A stretch of 64,000 nt of DNA. Origin: CAWDDA01 sp963813345 (lineage in GTDB: Bacteria; Acidobacteriota; Blastocatellia; RBC074). Below are positions 45,541 to 53,972 of the stretch, one piece after another. Numbering within the stretch: position 1 is the stretch's first letter; each line of letters begins with the position of its first letter. The notes below the pieces were generated by a model. It worked only from the letters and a program-made list of their open reading frames with translations. It was not told where the DNA came from and searched no databases. The DNA lies in the NCBI GenBank assembly GCA_963813345.1, contig CAWEYR010000028.1, positions 372,001 through 436,000 on the forward strand, given 5' to 3'. The position numbers and the translations under genes are program-made.

Positions 45541-45790
45541 CGAACGTTCCCAGATATCCGCGCTCTATTTCACCGAGCATGTCTGTCGATGTCAGCTGTT
45601 GGAAACGAGTGCTTGGCTGCAGACCTGACAACCGCAAGCTTCTTTCGAGCGTCACTCCGAGGCACCGCGCGCACTGCGTGACGAATGACTGGCGAACCCA
45701 TTCAGCTACCGTCACGTGCTGGCGTCTCGCAACCTCGCGAATCTCGCGGAATTCTGACTCGTCCAACAAGACCTGCAAACGCTTACTCAT
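45527..45790 (-). CDS. vapB: Ribbon-helix-helix antitoxin, VapB type
   Basis: An 87-residue antitoxin. Residues 1-45 form a ribbon-helix-helix DNA-binding domain (LQVLLDESEFREIREVARRQ then VTVAEWVRQSFV), and the C-terminal part binds the toxin. It is first in the operon, as antitoxins usually are, and overlaps the PIN gene. Two palindromes in front of its start, ACTCATATGATGAGT at 45785-45799 and ACTCAAATATATGAGT at 45807-45822, are the obvious operators for autorepression. The first overlaps the start codon. Confidence 0.83.
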   Translation of the reverse strand: MSKRLQVLLDESEFREIREVARRQHVTVAEWVRQSFVTQCARCLGVTLERSLRLSGLQPSTRFQQLTSTDMLGEIERGYLGTFDDLH

Positions 45791-45822
45791 ATGATGAGTA
45801 TGATCTACTCAAATATATGAGT
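45785..45822 (-). promoter_or_regulatory. Pair of operators for the VapB antitoxin
   Basis: Two inverted repeats with ACTCA/TGAGT half-sites (45785-45799 and 45807-45822), centres about 22 bp apart. This suits cooperative binding of a ribbon-helix-helix dimer pair in front of and over the antitoxin start. Confidence 0.7.
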
Positions 45823-45837
45823 CAAACAGAAAATAGT

Positions 45838-45972
45838 AATTCAGCTATGAAGAGTAAACGCAGAGGGCGCAAAGAGAAGACGCAGAGAACGCAGAGTAGA
45901 CACCGGTATCTGTCTGCGTCCTCTGCGTCTTCTCTCTGCGCCCTCTGCGTTTACTTCTTCTATCGCTGAATT
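45838..45972. repeat. Very long palindrome, ACGCAGAG family
   Basis: Arms 45838-45895 and 45913-45972, nearly 60 bases each with a few mismatches, composed of ACGCAGAG-like units and a short loop. It ends close to the stop of receptor 3, where it could serve as a terminator. Confidence 0.8.
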
Positions 45973-45990
45973 CCAACCCCCTACACTTCA

Positions 45991-48900
45991 CTAGAACTCT
46001 ATGCGCCCTCCAATGGTAATCACACGCGCATCCCCGACTGTCGTGGTTATCCGCCCAAAGTTGTTCACATCATTGATGTTCAAATTCGGATTCCCAAACC
46101 GCGGCGTGTTCGTAAGGTTGAAAGCGTCGGCACGAAGTGTGAATGTGACCCCCTCGCTCACACGGATGCGCTTGAGCAGATTCACGTCCAGCCGCCAGAA
46201 GCCCGGCCCTGTCAGATAATTCTGCTGCAAGCTCCCGAATTGACCGGGCGCCGGGTTCCTCAGAATGATATTCCCTGAAGAGTCTGCGATCGCGCGCATC
46301 GTGCTTGAGTTACTGATCAGACCAAAGGGTGTAAACGGGCTGCGGGCTGTGATACTGGTGAGAAATGGATCAGGAACTGATCGGAACCCCCCGGATTCTG
46401 CAGGGATGATGTTGACATACACAACCCCGTTGCCAATACGTTGTACTTCGCCCAGCCCAGGCTGGATACCTCCAACAACCACTGGCGTGCTAATGATTGG
46501 TCCCGTGGCTCCCGCTCCTTCAGCCGTCTGCGCATTGAATGCGTTCACCGCTGTGAGATTTATCGGAGCGCCGGTCGAGATATTTGCAATGCCGCCAATC
46601 TGCCAGCCGCCAACCAGGGCTCCGATCCAACCGCCGCTCTTTGCGAAATTCTTGCCTGGACCAAACGGCAGCTCCCAGATTCCATTCATACGCCCCACAT
46701 GCCTGCGGTCGAAGCTCAGCCGCCTTCGGTCGAGGACGGTGCTGCGAAGCGTGCGATTGAATCCGCGATAACCTGCTTCGTCGCCTTCGTTGTCGCCCAG
46801 CGCCTTGCTCCACGTATAGTTGCCCTGGAAGGTCCAGCCCATAGCAAAGCGTTTGACGATCTCGACTTGTAACGAGTGATAACTCGAGTTGCCCTGGTTA
46901 GTGACATAGAACATTGTCGTGAACTGCGGATTGACGAGCACGAAGTTCTCTGGCAAACCCGCATTTCGCAGCAGACTGCCGGGTACACCGCCATTCAGTC
47001 CAGCGACACCCAGTTGCCGGGCCAACTCAGCCGGATTATTGTTAGCCAGCAACGCAGGCACACTACCTCGGACATAATCTGAGCCAGTCCAAATACCTCC
47101 AGGCCCTGTACCGAATCCAGGTGCAGGTCGTCCTACGATCAGCCCGAAGAAATTGACGTCTTTGTAAATCTGGTCAAAAAGCGCGGCGTTCCCGCCAGTT
47201 TGGGTGACCCGGAATGCGTCGACAACACCGTTCTCGAAAATATTCACTTCATTGACATTCACAGACCTGACCAGCTTCGTGCCTTTGGTGCCGACGTAGC
47301 GCACCTCGAAGACGGTGTCTTTGCTCAGCGCCCGTTGTATCCCGACGTTCCAGTTTGAATAGTACGGTGTGCGCAGGTGCGGGTCGAAGGCATAGGCCGG
47401 TGCGCCGCGATCGGTCAGAGGAACGGGCTGAAGGATCGGGCTAGCCGGAGTTAAGGGCAGCTTGTAGTCTTTCAAGAGAAATGTTGTCTGGTCTCTCACC
47501 ACGCGCGTTGACGAATAGCCGGAGACCCCGAAGATCATTGAGTTGACCAGGAAGAGCTGGTTGCGCTCGTAGGTAAGTTGATAGCCCGCGCGAAAGATCG
47601 TCTTATCCTTCCCGAACCACGGAATGGACCAGCTCAGGCCAATACCTGGAGCGAAGTTGTTCGTGTCTGCGTCCCACAGCCTTCTGTCAGGATTTGAAGT
47701 CCCGGGTCCGATCGTCTCCCACCTGGAAAGGTTGGCAGGGTTTCCCGCGCCGGGCCTGAACAACGCGCCGAAGCTGTCGCCTGAGATTCCGAAAGCGCCA
47801 TCGGCCCCGCGACCGACCCAATCCACTCCCCTTCCATCGGCTTCTACTGGAACCGGCATATATTCGTAGCGCAGACCAATGTTGAGCGTCAGGCTGTTTC
47901 CAATCTTCCAATCATCTTTAAAGAAGCCCGAGTATTCAGGTGATTTCCAGTGGCGGAATCGCGGGGCGCCCAGCTCATAATCGTGGCCTGGCCCGGGCGA
48001 GTTGAGTGTTTGGTAGTAAAGACCGATCTGGCCCGCGCGTTCGTGAGCCATAGCTTGAGCTAAACCTTGATTAGCAGCAACGAGACCGGGAATATTGGTG
48101 AAGTTCGCAGCGAGCGAACCTCCCTCGCCAAACAGAAGGGCGCGCGGCATGGCAGCGAAAGTGTCGTATTGAGCCGTACTGATAAAGCGCGCTTCAAATC
48201 CGCCCTTGAATACGTGGCGGCCCTTGACCCAGGTAACGGTGTCGCTGAATTGATAGACTGGTGTGATCCGGTAAGTAGACTCCGACCCGAAGTTGGTCTC
48301 GGCAAATGGCGGAGTGACCGCGAAGGTGTGAACGATGAATGGTTGCCCGGCCAGTGTGCGCCCGAGGAAGGAATCATCAATATCAAACGGCGAAATCGTA
48401 TAAGCGCGAGGCCGGTTAAAGCCGGCGCGAAACTCATTGATCAAGTTCGAGCGGAACGACGAGGTCAACGTAAACGCGCCGAAATTCGTGTCGTACGGCC
48501 CCTCTCCCGGAGGGACAGTCGGGAACGGTTGCGCACCCACGATGTTAGTGCTGCCGCCACTTTGATGTGAGAAGCTGAAGGCTGCCCGGTGATTCTGGTT
48601 GAAGTTATGGTCGAAGCGCATGTCCCACTGGTCGAAGAATATTTTGACCGGACGGTTCCACGTAAACCCGGCATTATTCAACCCATCGCCAACTCGAAAA
48701 TCGTTTGGCAGCGGCGTGCTATTAACAAAGCGGGAGAAACTTCCCGTTGGGTCCAGTGCGGAATAGCGCGGGTCACGCGTTAAGACATTCAGGTTTGTCA
48801 AAGGACCTGTTGCCGTCGCCGGCCTCACTGGATTCCCATTGAGATCAACCGTCGGGACGACAGCATTGGCGTTGCCATTCGGAACACCGGGGAAATAACG

Positions 48901-49899
48901 GAAGATGCCCTGGCGCGCAGTCTCCGTGTAGACGGTGCTCGTCACGGTGTTTGACTGCCGTTGTTGCAGTCCTTCGTAGTGGAAGTGGAAGAAGGAGCGG
49001 TTGCGTCCGTCGTAAGCGAGCGGGCCGAAAAATTTCTCGGGCAGCCAGATCGGCCCGCCAATGCGTCCGCCGTACTGATTCCTGATCAGGTTCTCGCGGG
49101 GGGTGCCGCGCAGATTGTTGAAAAACGTGTTCGTATTGAACGCCGTATTGCGATGCTCCTCAAAGACGCTGCCATGAAACTGGTTGCCTCCCTGGCGGCC
49201 AACCATAATGACCTGACCTGTGCCGCGACCGAACTCGACGTCAGCCGGCGAGGTCACAACCCGAAACTCCTCGATGCGATCTACATTGATCGTATTGGCG
49301 ACATTCGTCGCTCCGAGTCCATTGAAATAGTTATCCTGCGTGTTGATGCCGTCCAGCGTAATGTTGAGGGAGGCTGAGCGCGTCCCATTGAAGTTGTTTC
49401 CGCCGCCTTCGACGCCGGCCTGGAGTTGGATAAAGTCAAAGGCATTACGCCCTATGAGCGGCAGTTCCAGAATCTTCCTCCCAGTGATCACGTTGCCGAC
49501 CGAGCTCGTCAGGTAGCCCAGCTGCGTATCTGCCGGGGCCGACGCCACCTGGACGGTCTCACTGGCACTGCCGAGTGTCAGCGGCAGGTTCAAGGTTATC
49601 CTCCCTCCCACCTCCAGCGTGACCTTGTCAACCTGCAATTTTTGGAAACCAGTCTGTTCCGCCGTGACGCGATACATCCCGGGCGGAAGCGCAGGAAAGA
49701 TATAGATGCCCGCCTCGTTACTGACTGTCGTCAAGGCCACACTCGTGGCGATGTTTAGCGCGACTACTTTCGCGTTCACAACGACCGCTCCATTGGGGTC
49801 GCTCACAGTTCCCGTGAGAACGGCGTCGACGCCCTGGCTCAACACCGAGATACTCAGCAAGAGAAGAAGCGAAGCAGTCGTAAGAAGCTTAGAGCACAT
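45991..49899 (-). CDS. Oar-like TonB-dependent receptor 3
   Basis: A 1,302-residue receptor from the ATG at 49899, chosen because GGAGACCAGTT precedes it. It has a signal peptide (LLTTASLLLLLSISVLSQG), the carboxypeptidase-regulatory domain (LTGTVSDPNGAVVVNAKVVA, GMYRVTAEQTGFQKLQVDKV), a plug (GRNAFDFIQLQAGVEGGGNN, RIEEFRVVTSPADVEFG), a barrel, and a C-terminal VGDARVITIGGRIEF ending in Phe. The reading frame is intact, unlike receptors 1 and 2. No SusD or TonB gene is close. The promoter upstream has an operator inside its -35/-10 spacer, so it is under repressor control. It probably imports an oligosaccharide. Confidence 0.9.
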   Translation of the reverse strand: MCSKLLTTASLLLLLSISVLSQGVDAVLTGTVSDPNGAVVVNAKVVALNIATSVALTTVSNEAGIYIFPALPPGMYRVTAEQTGFQKLQVDKVTLEVGGRITLNLPLTLGSASETVQVASAPADTQLGYLTSSVGNVITGRKILELPLIGRNAFDFIQLQAGVEGGGNNFNGTRSASLNITLDGINTQDNYFNGLGATNVANTINVDRIEEFRVVTSPADVEFGRGTGQVIMVGRQGGNQFHGSVFEEHRNTAFNTNTFFNNLRGTPRENLIRNQYGGRIGGPIWLPEKFFGPLAYDGRNRSFFHFHYEGLQQRQSNTVTSTVYTETARQGIFRYFPGVPNGNANAVVPTVDLNGNPVRPATATGPLTNLNVLTRDPRYSALDPTGSFSRFVNSTPLPNDFRVGDGLNNAGFTWNRPVKIFFDQWDMRFDHNFNQNHRAAFSFSHQSGGSTNIVGAQPFPTVPPGEGPYDTNFGAFTLTSSFRSNLINEFRAGFNRPRAYTISPFDIDDSFLGRTLAGQPFIVHTFAVTPPFAETNFGSESTYRITPVYQFSDTVTWVKGRHVFKGGFEARFISTAQYDTFAAMPRALLFGEGGSLAANFTNIPGLVAANQGLAQAMAHERAGQIGLYYQTLNSPGPGHDYELGAPRFRHWKSPEYSGFFKDDWKIGNSLTLNIGLRYEYMPVPVEADGRGVDWVGRGADGAFGISGDSFGALFRPGAGNPANLSRWETIGPGTSNPDRRLWDADTNNFAPGIGLSWSIPWFGKDKTIFRAGYQLTYERNQLFLVNSMIFGVSGYSSTRVVRDQTTFLLKDYKLPLTPASPILQPVPLTDRGAPAYAFDPHLRTPYYSNWNVGIQRALSKDTVFEVRYVGTKGTKLVRSVNVNEVNIFENGVVDAFRVTQTGGNAALFDQIYKDVNFFGLIVGRPAPGFGTGPGGIWTGSDYVRGSVPALLANNNPAELARQLGVAGLNGGVPGSLLRNAGLPENFVLVNPQFTTMFYVTNQGNSSYHSLQVEIVKRFAMGWTFQGNYTWSKALGDNEGDEAGYRGFNRTLRSTVLDRRRLSFDRRHVGRMNGIWELPFGPGKNFAKSGGWIGALVGGWQIGGIANISTGAPINLTAVNAFNAQTAEGAGATGPIISTPVVVGGIQPGLGEVQRIGNGVVYVNIIPAESGGFRSVPDPFLTSITARSPFTPFGLISNSSTMRAIADSSGNIILRNPAPGQFGSLQQNYLTGPGFWRLDVNLLKRIRVSEGVTFTLRADAFNLTNTPRFGNPNLNINDVNNFGRITTTVGDARVITIGGRIEF

Positions 49900-50056
49900 A
49901 ACTGGTCTCCTTATTCGATGAGTTCGCTGCAATCCGTTTCTGTCGGCATGCCGCCTAAGACGTTATTTCCCTTAAAGACTCATCCCAGCTTGAGACGTTA
50001 CTTCGACGTTTTCTTCGTGTGGTCAGCGCCTGGAGCCCTCCAGCGATCGTGGGCCG

Positions 50057-50085
50057 AACTTACCAACCGTTTAGTAATTTGTCAA
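50057..50085 (-). promoter_or_regulatory. Promoter of receptor 3 with an operator in its spacer
   Basis: On the minus strand TTGACA (50080-50085), a 17-base spacer and TAAGTT (50057-50062). The spacer contains ACTAAACGGTTGGT (50062-50075, minus strand). A second site, ACTAATCGGTTAGT, lies 94 bp further upstream at 50156-50169. Both show the AA-N-CG-N-TT core of LacI-family operators. The layout is the same as at 28541-28593. Confidence 0.65.
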
Positions 50086-50103
50086 GCGGAGCCAACCTGG
50101 CAA

Positions 50104-50125
50104 GCGCCAGGCTGAAGCCTGGCGC
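50104..50125. repeat. GCGCCAGGCT-GA-AGCCTGGCGC palindrome
   Basis: A 22-bp palindrome between the two operators of receptor 3. It belongs to the CCAGGCT/AGCCTGG family also found at 27678-27706 and 51677-51763. Confidence 0.75.
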
Positions 50126-50323
50126 TCCCGGGCGTGTCTCGGCTCGCATAGATTAACTAACCGATTAGTAAGTCCTTCAGATCATCGCAGAACGCGCGCC
50201 CACGTCTGAAGAGTGAGGGCCATCTCGGACCTGCAGACGCTCACCTGTGGTATAACGATTGGCGCGTCGAGCTCGCAACTTGACCAGGTATCAATAGAAG
50301 CAGCACAAGACAGGATTGTGACC

Positions 50324-51522
50324 ATGAAAAACCGTACTCTCCTCATGATCCCGGCCCAATTGAGTTCGAGCCTGAGGTACTGGCCGCATTGGGCGCCCCG
50401 ACAACCGGACATGTCGCACCCGACTTCATTGAGACATTCGGCCAGGCGCTGGAGCGTATGCGCACGGTCTTCATGTCTTCCGATGGTCAGCCGTTCATCG
50501 TCGCCGGATCAGGTACGCTGGCAATGGATCTGGCTGGGGCAAATTTGATCGAACCAGGCGACAAAGCGCTGGTAATCAACACAGGCTATTTCAGTGATCG
50601 CTTCGCCCTGCTGTTGGAACGTTACGGAGCGGAAGTAACACAGGTGACTGCGGCCATAGGCGCGCGACCGTCTCTGCAAGAAGTTGAGAACGTCCTCCGT
50701 CAGCAGCGTTTTAAGCTCATGACCGTGACGCACGTCGATACGTCCACTGGCGTACTGAACGATGTCGCGGCATTGGCATCTCTTGCACGCCGCTATGAAA
50801 CACTAATCGTCGTTGATGGCGTCTGCTCCGTTGGCGCTGAAGAGTTGCGGATGACGGAGTGGGGAGTAGACGTGGTTCTGACTGCTTCACAGAAGGCGAT
50901 CAGCGTACCGCCCGGTCTGGCGTTGCTCGTAGCAGGGCCGCGCGCCATGGCGGCTTTCAGTGCGCGCCGCAGGCCAGTTGCGAGTTTCTATTCGGACTGG
51001 GCGAACTGGCTGCCGGTCATGCAGGCTTACGAGTCCCGGAAAGCGTCGTATTTCGCTACTCCGGCGGTGAACTTAGTCTGGGCACTCAACGTGAGTCTCG
51101 GACAACTGTTGGCCGAAGGTATGGAAGCGCGCTTCCGGCGGCACCGTGCATTGGGCAACGCGTGCCAGCGAGGGATCTCCGCGCTGGGACTGTCTCAGGT
51201 TCCCACCTCGCCGGAAGTTTCGGCACATGCGATGACCGCACCGCGTTATCCCCAGGGCATCACCGCGAGCGATCTGCTTCCAGCCATCCAGGCAGCCGGT
51301 GTGACAGTTGCAGGTGGTGTTCACCCTGCAATCAGGAACGAATACTTTCGCATTGGACACATGGGGCCAACGAGCGCAGGTGACCTGCTCGCCACTCTGG
51401 GCGCGGTTGAGGCAGGGCTGCGTCAGTGTGGCTATAAGTTTGAATGGGGCGAGAGCATCGCAGCTGCGCAAGCTGCCTACCGGGATTCTGTGGAAGAGCT
51501 TTCGCAAACAATAGCGGGTTAA
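50324..51522 (+). CDS. Class V aminotransferase (alanine-glyoxylate/serine-pyruvate type), frame interrupted
   Basis: A PLP-dependent aminotransferase. The N-terminus (MKNRTLLMIP) is joined to GPIEFEPEVLAALGAPTTGH only by adding one G in the run at 50352-50355 (CCGG read for CCGGG), so a small indel is suspected. The body has EVTQVTAAIGARPSLQEVEN, the PLP-lysine region LTASQKAISVPPGLALLV, and ALGLSQVPTSPEVSAHAMTA, with the C-terminal subdomain GVTVAGGVHPAIRNEYFRIG. It swaps the amino group between alanine or serine and glyoxylate or pyruvate. The complete product is about 399 residues. It is the only gene between 49.9 and 52.2 kb. Confidence 0.85.
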
Positions 51523-51676
51523 CTGCCTCCGACGAAGGATAGCTGATTCGGTTAGCGACCACGCGCGAGATACATTTCTTTGCTCCGGAGGAAGATGTTT
51601 ATAGCCACGAATGGTGACGAGCCATGTCCTATGAACATTCGGCTCCTCAGAAACCCGCGTCGGGCGACCGAGCGCC

Positions 51677-51763
51677 GGGAGCGCCAGGCTCCAGCCTGGC
51701 GCGTAGAGTGATCTCCGAAACCTTGGTGTGTATACACGCGCCAGGCTGGAGCCTGGCGCTCCC
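51677..51763. repeat. 27-bp perfect inverted repeat, CCAGGCT family
   Basis: Arms 51677-51703 and 51737-51763 are exact complements of each other, and each is a partial palindrome around CCAGGCTCCAGCCTGG. The stretch 51523-52210 has no gene. It holds this element and the next one. Confidence 0.85.
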
Positions 51764-51882
51764 GGGCTTGCCACACTCAAGCGCCGAGTGAGCTTTTGTT
51801 TCATACTGATCTGTGATCCATAAGAGATCAGGCTTACTCCTCAGAAACCGCGACAGTCAGAGCCTTGTGCAATTGTCGTCAC

Positions 51883-51976
51883 GGTGTCAGTAGCCCGACC
51901 GTGAGGGAGGGCTCGCGAGGGCTTGCACGACTCTTGTTTGTCGCGAGCCCTCCCTCACGGTCGGGCTACTGACACC
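51883..51976. repeat. 36-bp perfect inverted repeat, GTGTCAGTAGCCCGACCGT family
   Basis: Arms 51883-51918 and 51941-51976, 36 of 36 complementary. A second copy of the element lies at 32505-32588. Both are flanked by GATCCGGTAGAGATCAGGCT-like sequence with ACTCCTCCGGAG. Confidence 0.88.
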
Positions 51977-52156
51977 GACCGAGGTGGGTCGCGCGTGTTT
52001 CAGGCTGATCTGTGATCCGGTAGAGATCAGGCTAACTCCTCCGGAGCCGCGCTAATTCAGCCAACATGTTTCTCAGACAATATCGGTGGCGCTAGTCTGG
52101 CCAACTAAATTGCGCCTCTACGCCCGTTGCCGAGTCCGGTAACAAAACATTGCTCG

Positions 52157-52186
52157 TTGTCGTTCTCCGTCGACGCGTGCTAGATT
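52157..52186 (+). promoter_or_regulatory. Candidate promoter for the nucleotidyltransferase pair
   Basis: TTGTCG (52157-52162), 18-base spacer, extended -10 TGCTAGATT (TAGATT at 52181-52186), then GAGGAAG before the ATG at 52211. Confidence 0.4.
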
Positions 52187-52210
52187 CACGATCAGATTCC
52201 CGAGGAAGTA

Positions 52211-52471
52211 ATGACGACCCGAGATGAGAAATCGATGAAGAAGCCTGAGAACGATGCGTCTGAAGGTGAATCGGTCATACCGGCTGATTGGCTTGACGAA
52301 TTTGAGGCCGCAGCCCAGCGCTCCCTCGAAACCAGGATGCGTTACAGTTTCATTCGCACTTACAAGCCGGTGCTGGATGACGCCACGTATCGCTCGTTTG
52401 ACACGATGGAAGAATACCGACGCTGGTGCGAAAAGAACCTGCCGAAATGGTTGGGATATGGGCGCATTTGA
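52211..52471 (+). CDS. Small hypothetical protein encoded before the nucleotidyltransferase, 86 aa
   Basis: An 86-residue acidic protein with the aromatic motif FDTMEEYRRWCEKNLPKWLGYG near its end. I do not recognise a family. The gene is followed, with a 14-bp overlap, by a nucleotidyltransferase, and the pair has its own promoter. In toxin-antitoxin pairs of the nucleotidyltransferase type, the small partner is often a helical antitoxin encoded first, which is the arrangement here. This is inference from context only. Confidence 0.6.
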   Translation: MTTRDEKSMKKPENDASEGESVIPADWLDEFEAAAQRSLETRMRYSFIRTYKPVLDDATYRSFDTMEEYRRWCEKNLPKWLGYGRI

Positions 52472-52932
52472 ATATCGACAGGCTCAGGAGATTCGAGACA
52501 CCTTTAACCGGCATAATGTGCGGTATTTGTTCATCGGCAAATCAGGTGCAATTCTGCTCGGGTTCCCAGATACCACTCAAGACGCGGACGTTTTTCCAGA
52601 TCGCTCACCGGAGAACGGACGCGCCATTGTCGGGGCCCTGCGAGATACTGGGATTCCTACTGACTGAACTGCAGGCTTCAGAGATCGAGAGAGGCAAGGA
52701 CTTCGTCCAACTAAAGAACGGACCGTTCGACATCGACTTGATCTTTTCCCCGGATGGAATCGAACGATTTGAAGATGCGTGGCAAAGGCGCGTTGATGTT
52801 GAAGGCTTCCCAGTCTGTCATCCAGACGACATCATCGCCAGCAAAACAGCGGCGAACCGTCAACGCGACCGGGAGTCGCTACCACGGCTCAGAGCTTTCC
52901 GGGAATACTGGCTTAAGCACAGGAAACCCTAG
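52458..52932 (+). CDS. Nucleotidyltransferase-fold protein, frame interrupted
   Basis: The ATG at 52458 overlaps the preceding stop by 14 bp. The first half has the nucleotidyltransferase fold with a FIGKSGAILLGFPDTTQDAD segment (Gly-Ser type loop followed by DxD). A one-base shift at about 52650, in a GGG run, leads to LLTELQASEIERGKDFVQLK, then DIDLIFSPDGIERFEDAW, CHPDDIIASKTAANRQRDRE. The last motif (KTAANRxRD) is typical of the MNT/DUF6036-like and AbiEii-like enzymes. Complete length about 158 residues. Probably a toxin- or regulator-type nucleotidyltransferase that works with the upstream small protein. Confidence 0.78.
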
Positions 52933-53020
52933 CGAACCGACCCTTCGGAAACGAGCTCTCCAGAAATAAGTTGGGCCGACCTCTGGAGGCCGGCCCCAGG
53001 AACAATCGACTTAAGATCGC

Positions 53021-53500
53021 CTACGAGCCTGCGCCCGAGGACATTGCCTTGGCTGCCCGCTCGCCGATCTCCTCGGACGTTAGGTCCTCGGTGTGCGTGG
53101 CGATGTTCCACTGATGACCGAACGGATCCAACACCTTGCCGTATCTGTCGCCCCAGAACTGATCAGCGACAGGCATCACTTCGGTCGCTCCAGATGCGAT
53201 TGCCAGCTTGAACGTCGCATCAACGTCAGGAACGTAAAGGAAGATGCCCACTGGCGTACCGTTGAGTGTTTCCGGAGACTTGGTTCCCCACTGCGGCATT
53301 TCGTCCGAGATCATGATCATCGAATCACCGATCTTGATCTCAGCGTGCGCGATCTTGCCGTCGGGCGTTGGCATGCTCATTGTTTCTTTGGCGCCGAAGG
53401 CCTTCTTGTAGAATTCGATCGCTTTGGCTGCATCACGGATAACCAGATACGGGGTTACGGTGCGATATCCCTCGGGAACGTAACTTTTTGCTTTTGCCAT
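53021..53500 (-). CDS. VOC-family protein (glyoxalase/PhnB-like)
   Basis: 159 residues from the ATG at 53500, which has GGAGGAGAAT before it. Two tandem beta-alpha-beta-beta-beta units make the fold: VTPYLVIRDAAKAIEFYKKA and IGDSMIMISDEMP in the first, FLYVPDVDATFKLAIASGAT and RYGKVLDPFGHQW in the second. Metal ligands are partly kept (His in AHAEIKIGD, the second in GHQWNIA). PhnB-like members have no firm role in most genomes. A short hydrophilic C-terminal tail follows (ERAAKAMSSG). It is convergent with the nucleotidyltransferase gene and divergent from the enolase-superfamily gene. Confidence 0.87.
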   Translation of the reverse strand: MAKAKSYVPEGYRTVTPYLVIRDAAKAIEFYKKAFGAKETMSMPTPDGKIAHAEIKIGDSMIMISDEMPQWGTKSPETLNGTPVGIFLYVPDVDATFKLAIASGATEVMPVADQFWGDRYGKVLDPFGHQWNIATHTEDLTSEEIGERAAKAMSSGAGS

Positions 53501-53972
53501 TTTGATTCTCCTCCGAAGTAGGTTTAGTGAGGTCAACTCCAACAATTGGGTAAGGACCGCTCACGACTCCAACCTGTGAGTCAAAAAAACCGGCTTCATA
53601 TTATCTGGATGAGCCTCATCCAGCAATGTTAGCGCAAGCCCGATGTTTCGCGGTTAATAGTCGCCATCAGGGCGCGATCTGGAAGTGACGTTCCTCTGAA
53701 GCCGAGACTTGCCGCCCGTTTTCATCGAGCGCGATGACTCGCCACTTAGACTCCGCACTTTGATTCGATCCTTAAACCACGACAGCCGACGACTCGCGAG
53801 CGCTTCGGCTCTGCTGCACATCCTTCAAACCGGCACAAACTTAAGAGCTGAATGTGGACGACCACCTTGAACTCACGCGTTAAGTGCCCACATGCCCTGG
53901 CCGCACGAGACGCGATATCTTCAGGGCTTGAACCTCAGGTTGGTGAGAACCGACAAAGGAGCCTGCCACAAT
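53501..53972. other. Divergent intergenic region with a palindrome
   Basis: No gene is seen here. The region has the palindrome CTGGATGAGCCTCATCCAG at 53605-53623, a likely operator or hairpin in front of the VOC gene, and the left copy of the 69-bp repeat described next. Confidence 0.5.
53796..53864 (+). repeat. Left copy of 69-bp direct repeat (ECF sigma gene start)
   Basis: Matches 57981-58049 with five differences (two single-base gaps). The right copy holds the upstream region and first codons of the ECF sigma gene. Here the ATG is CTG and the frame stops after about ten codons. Confidence 0.8.
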
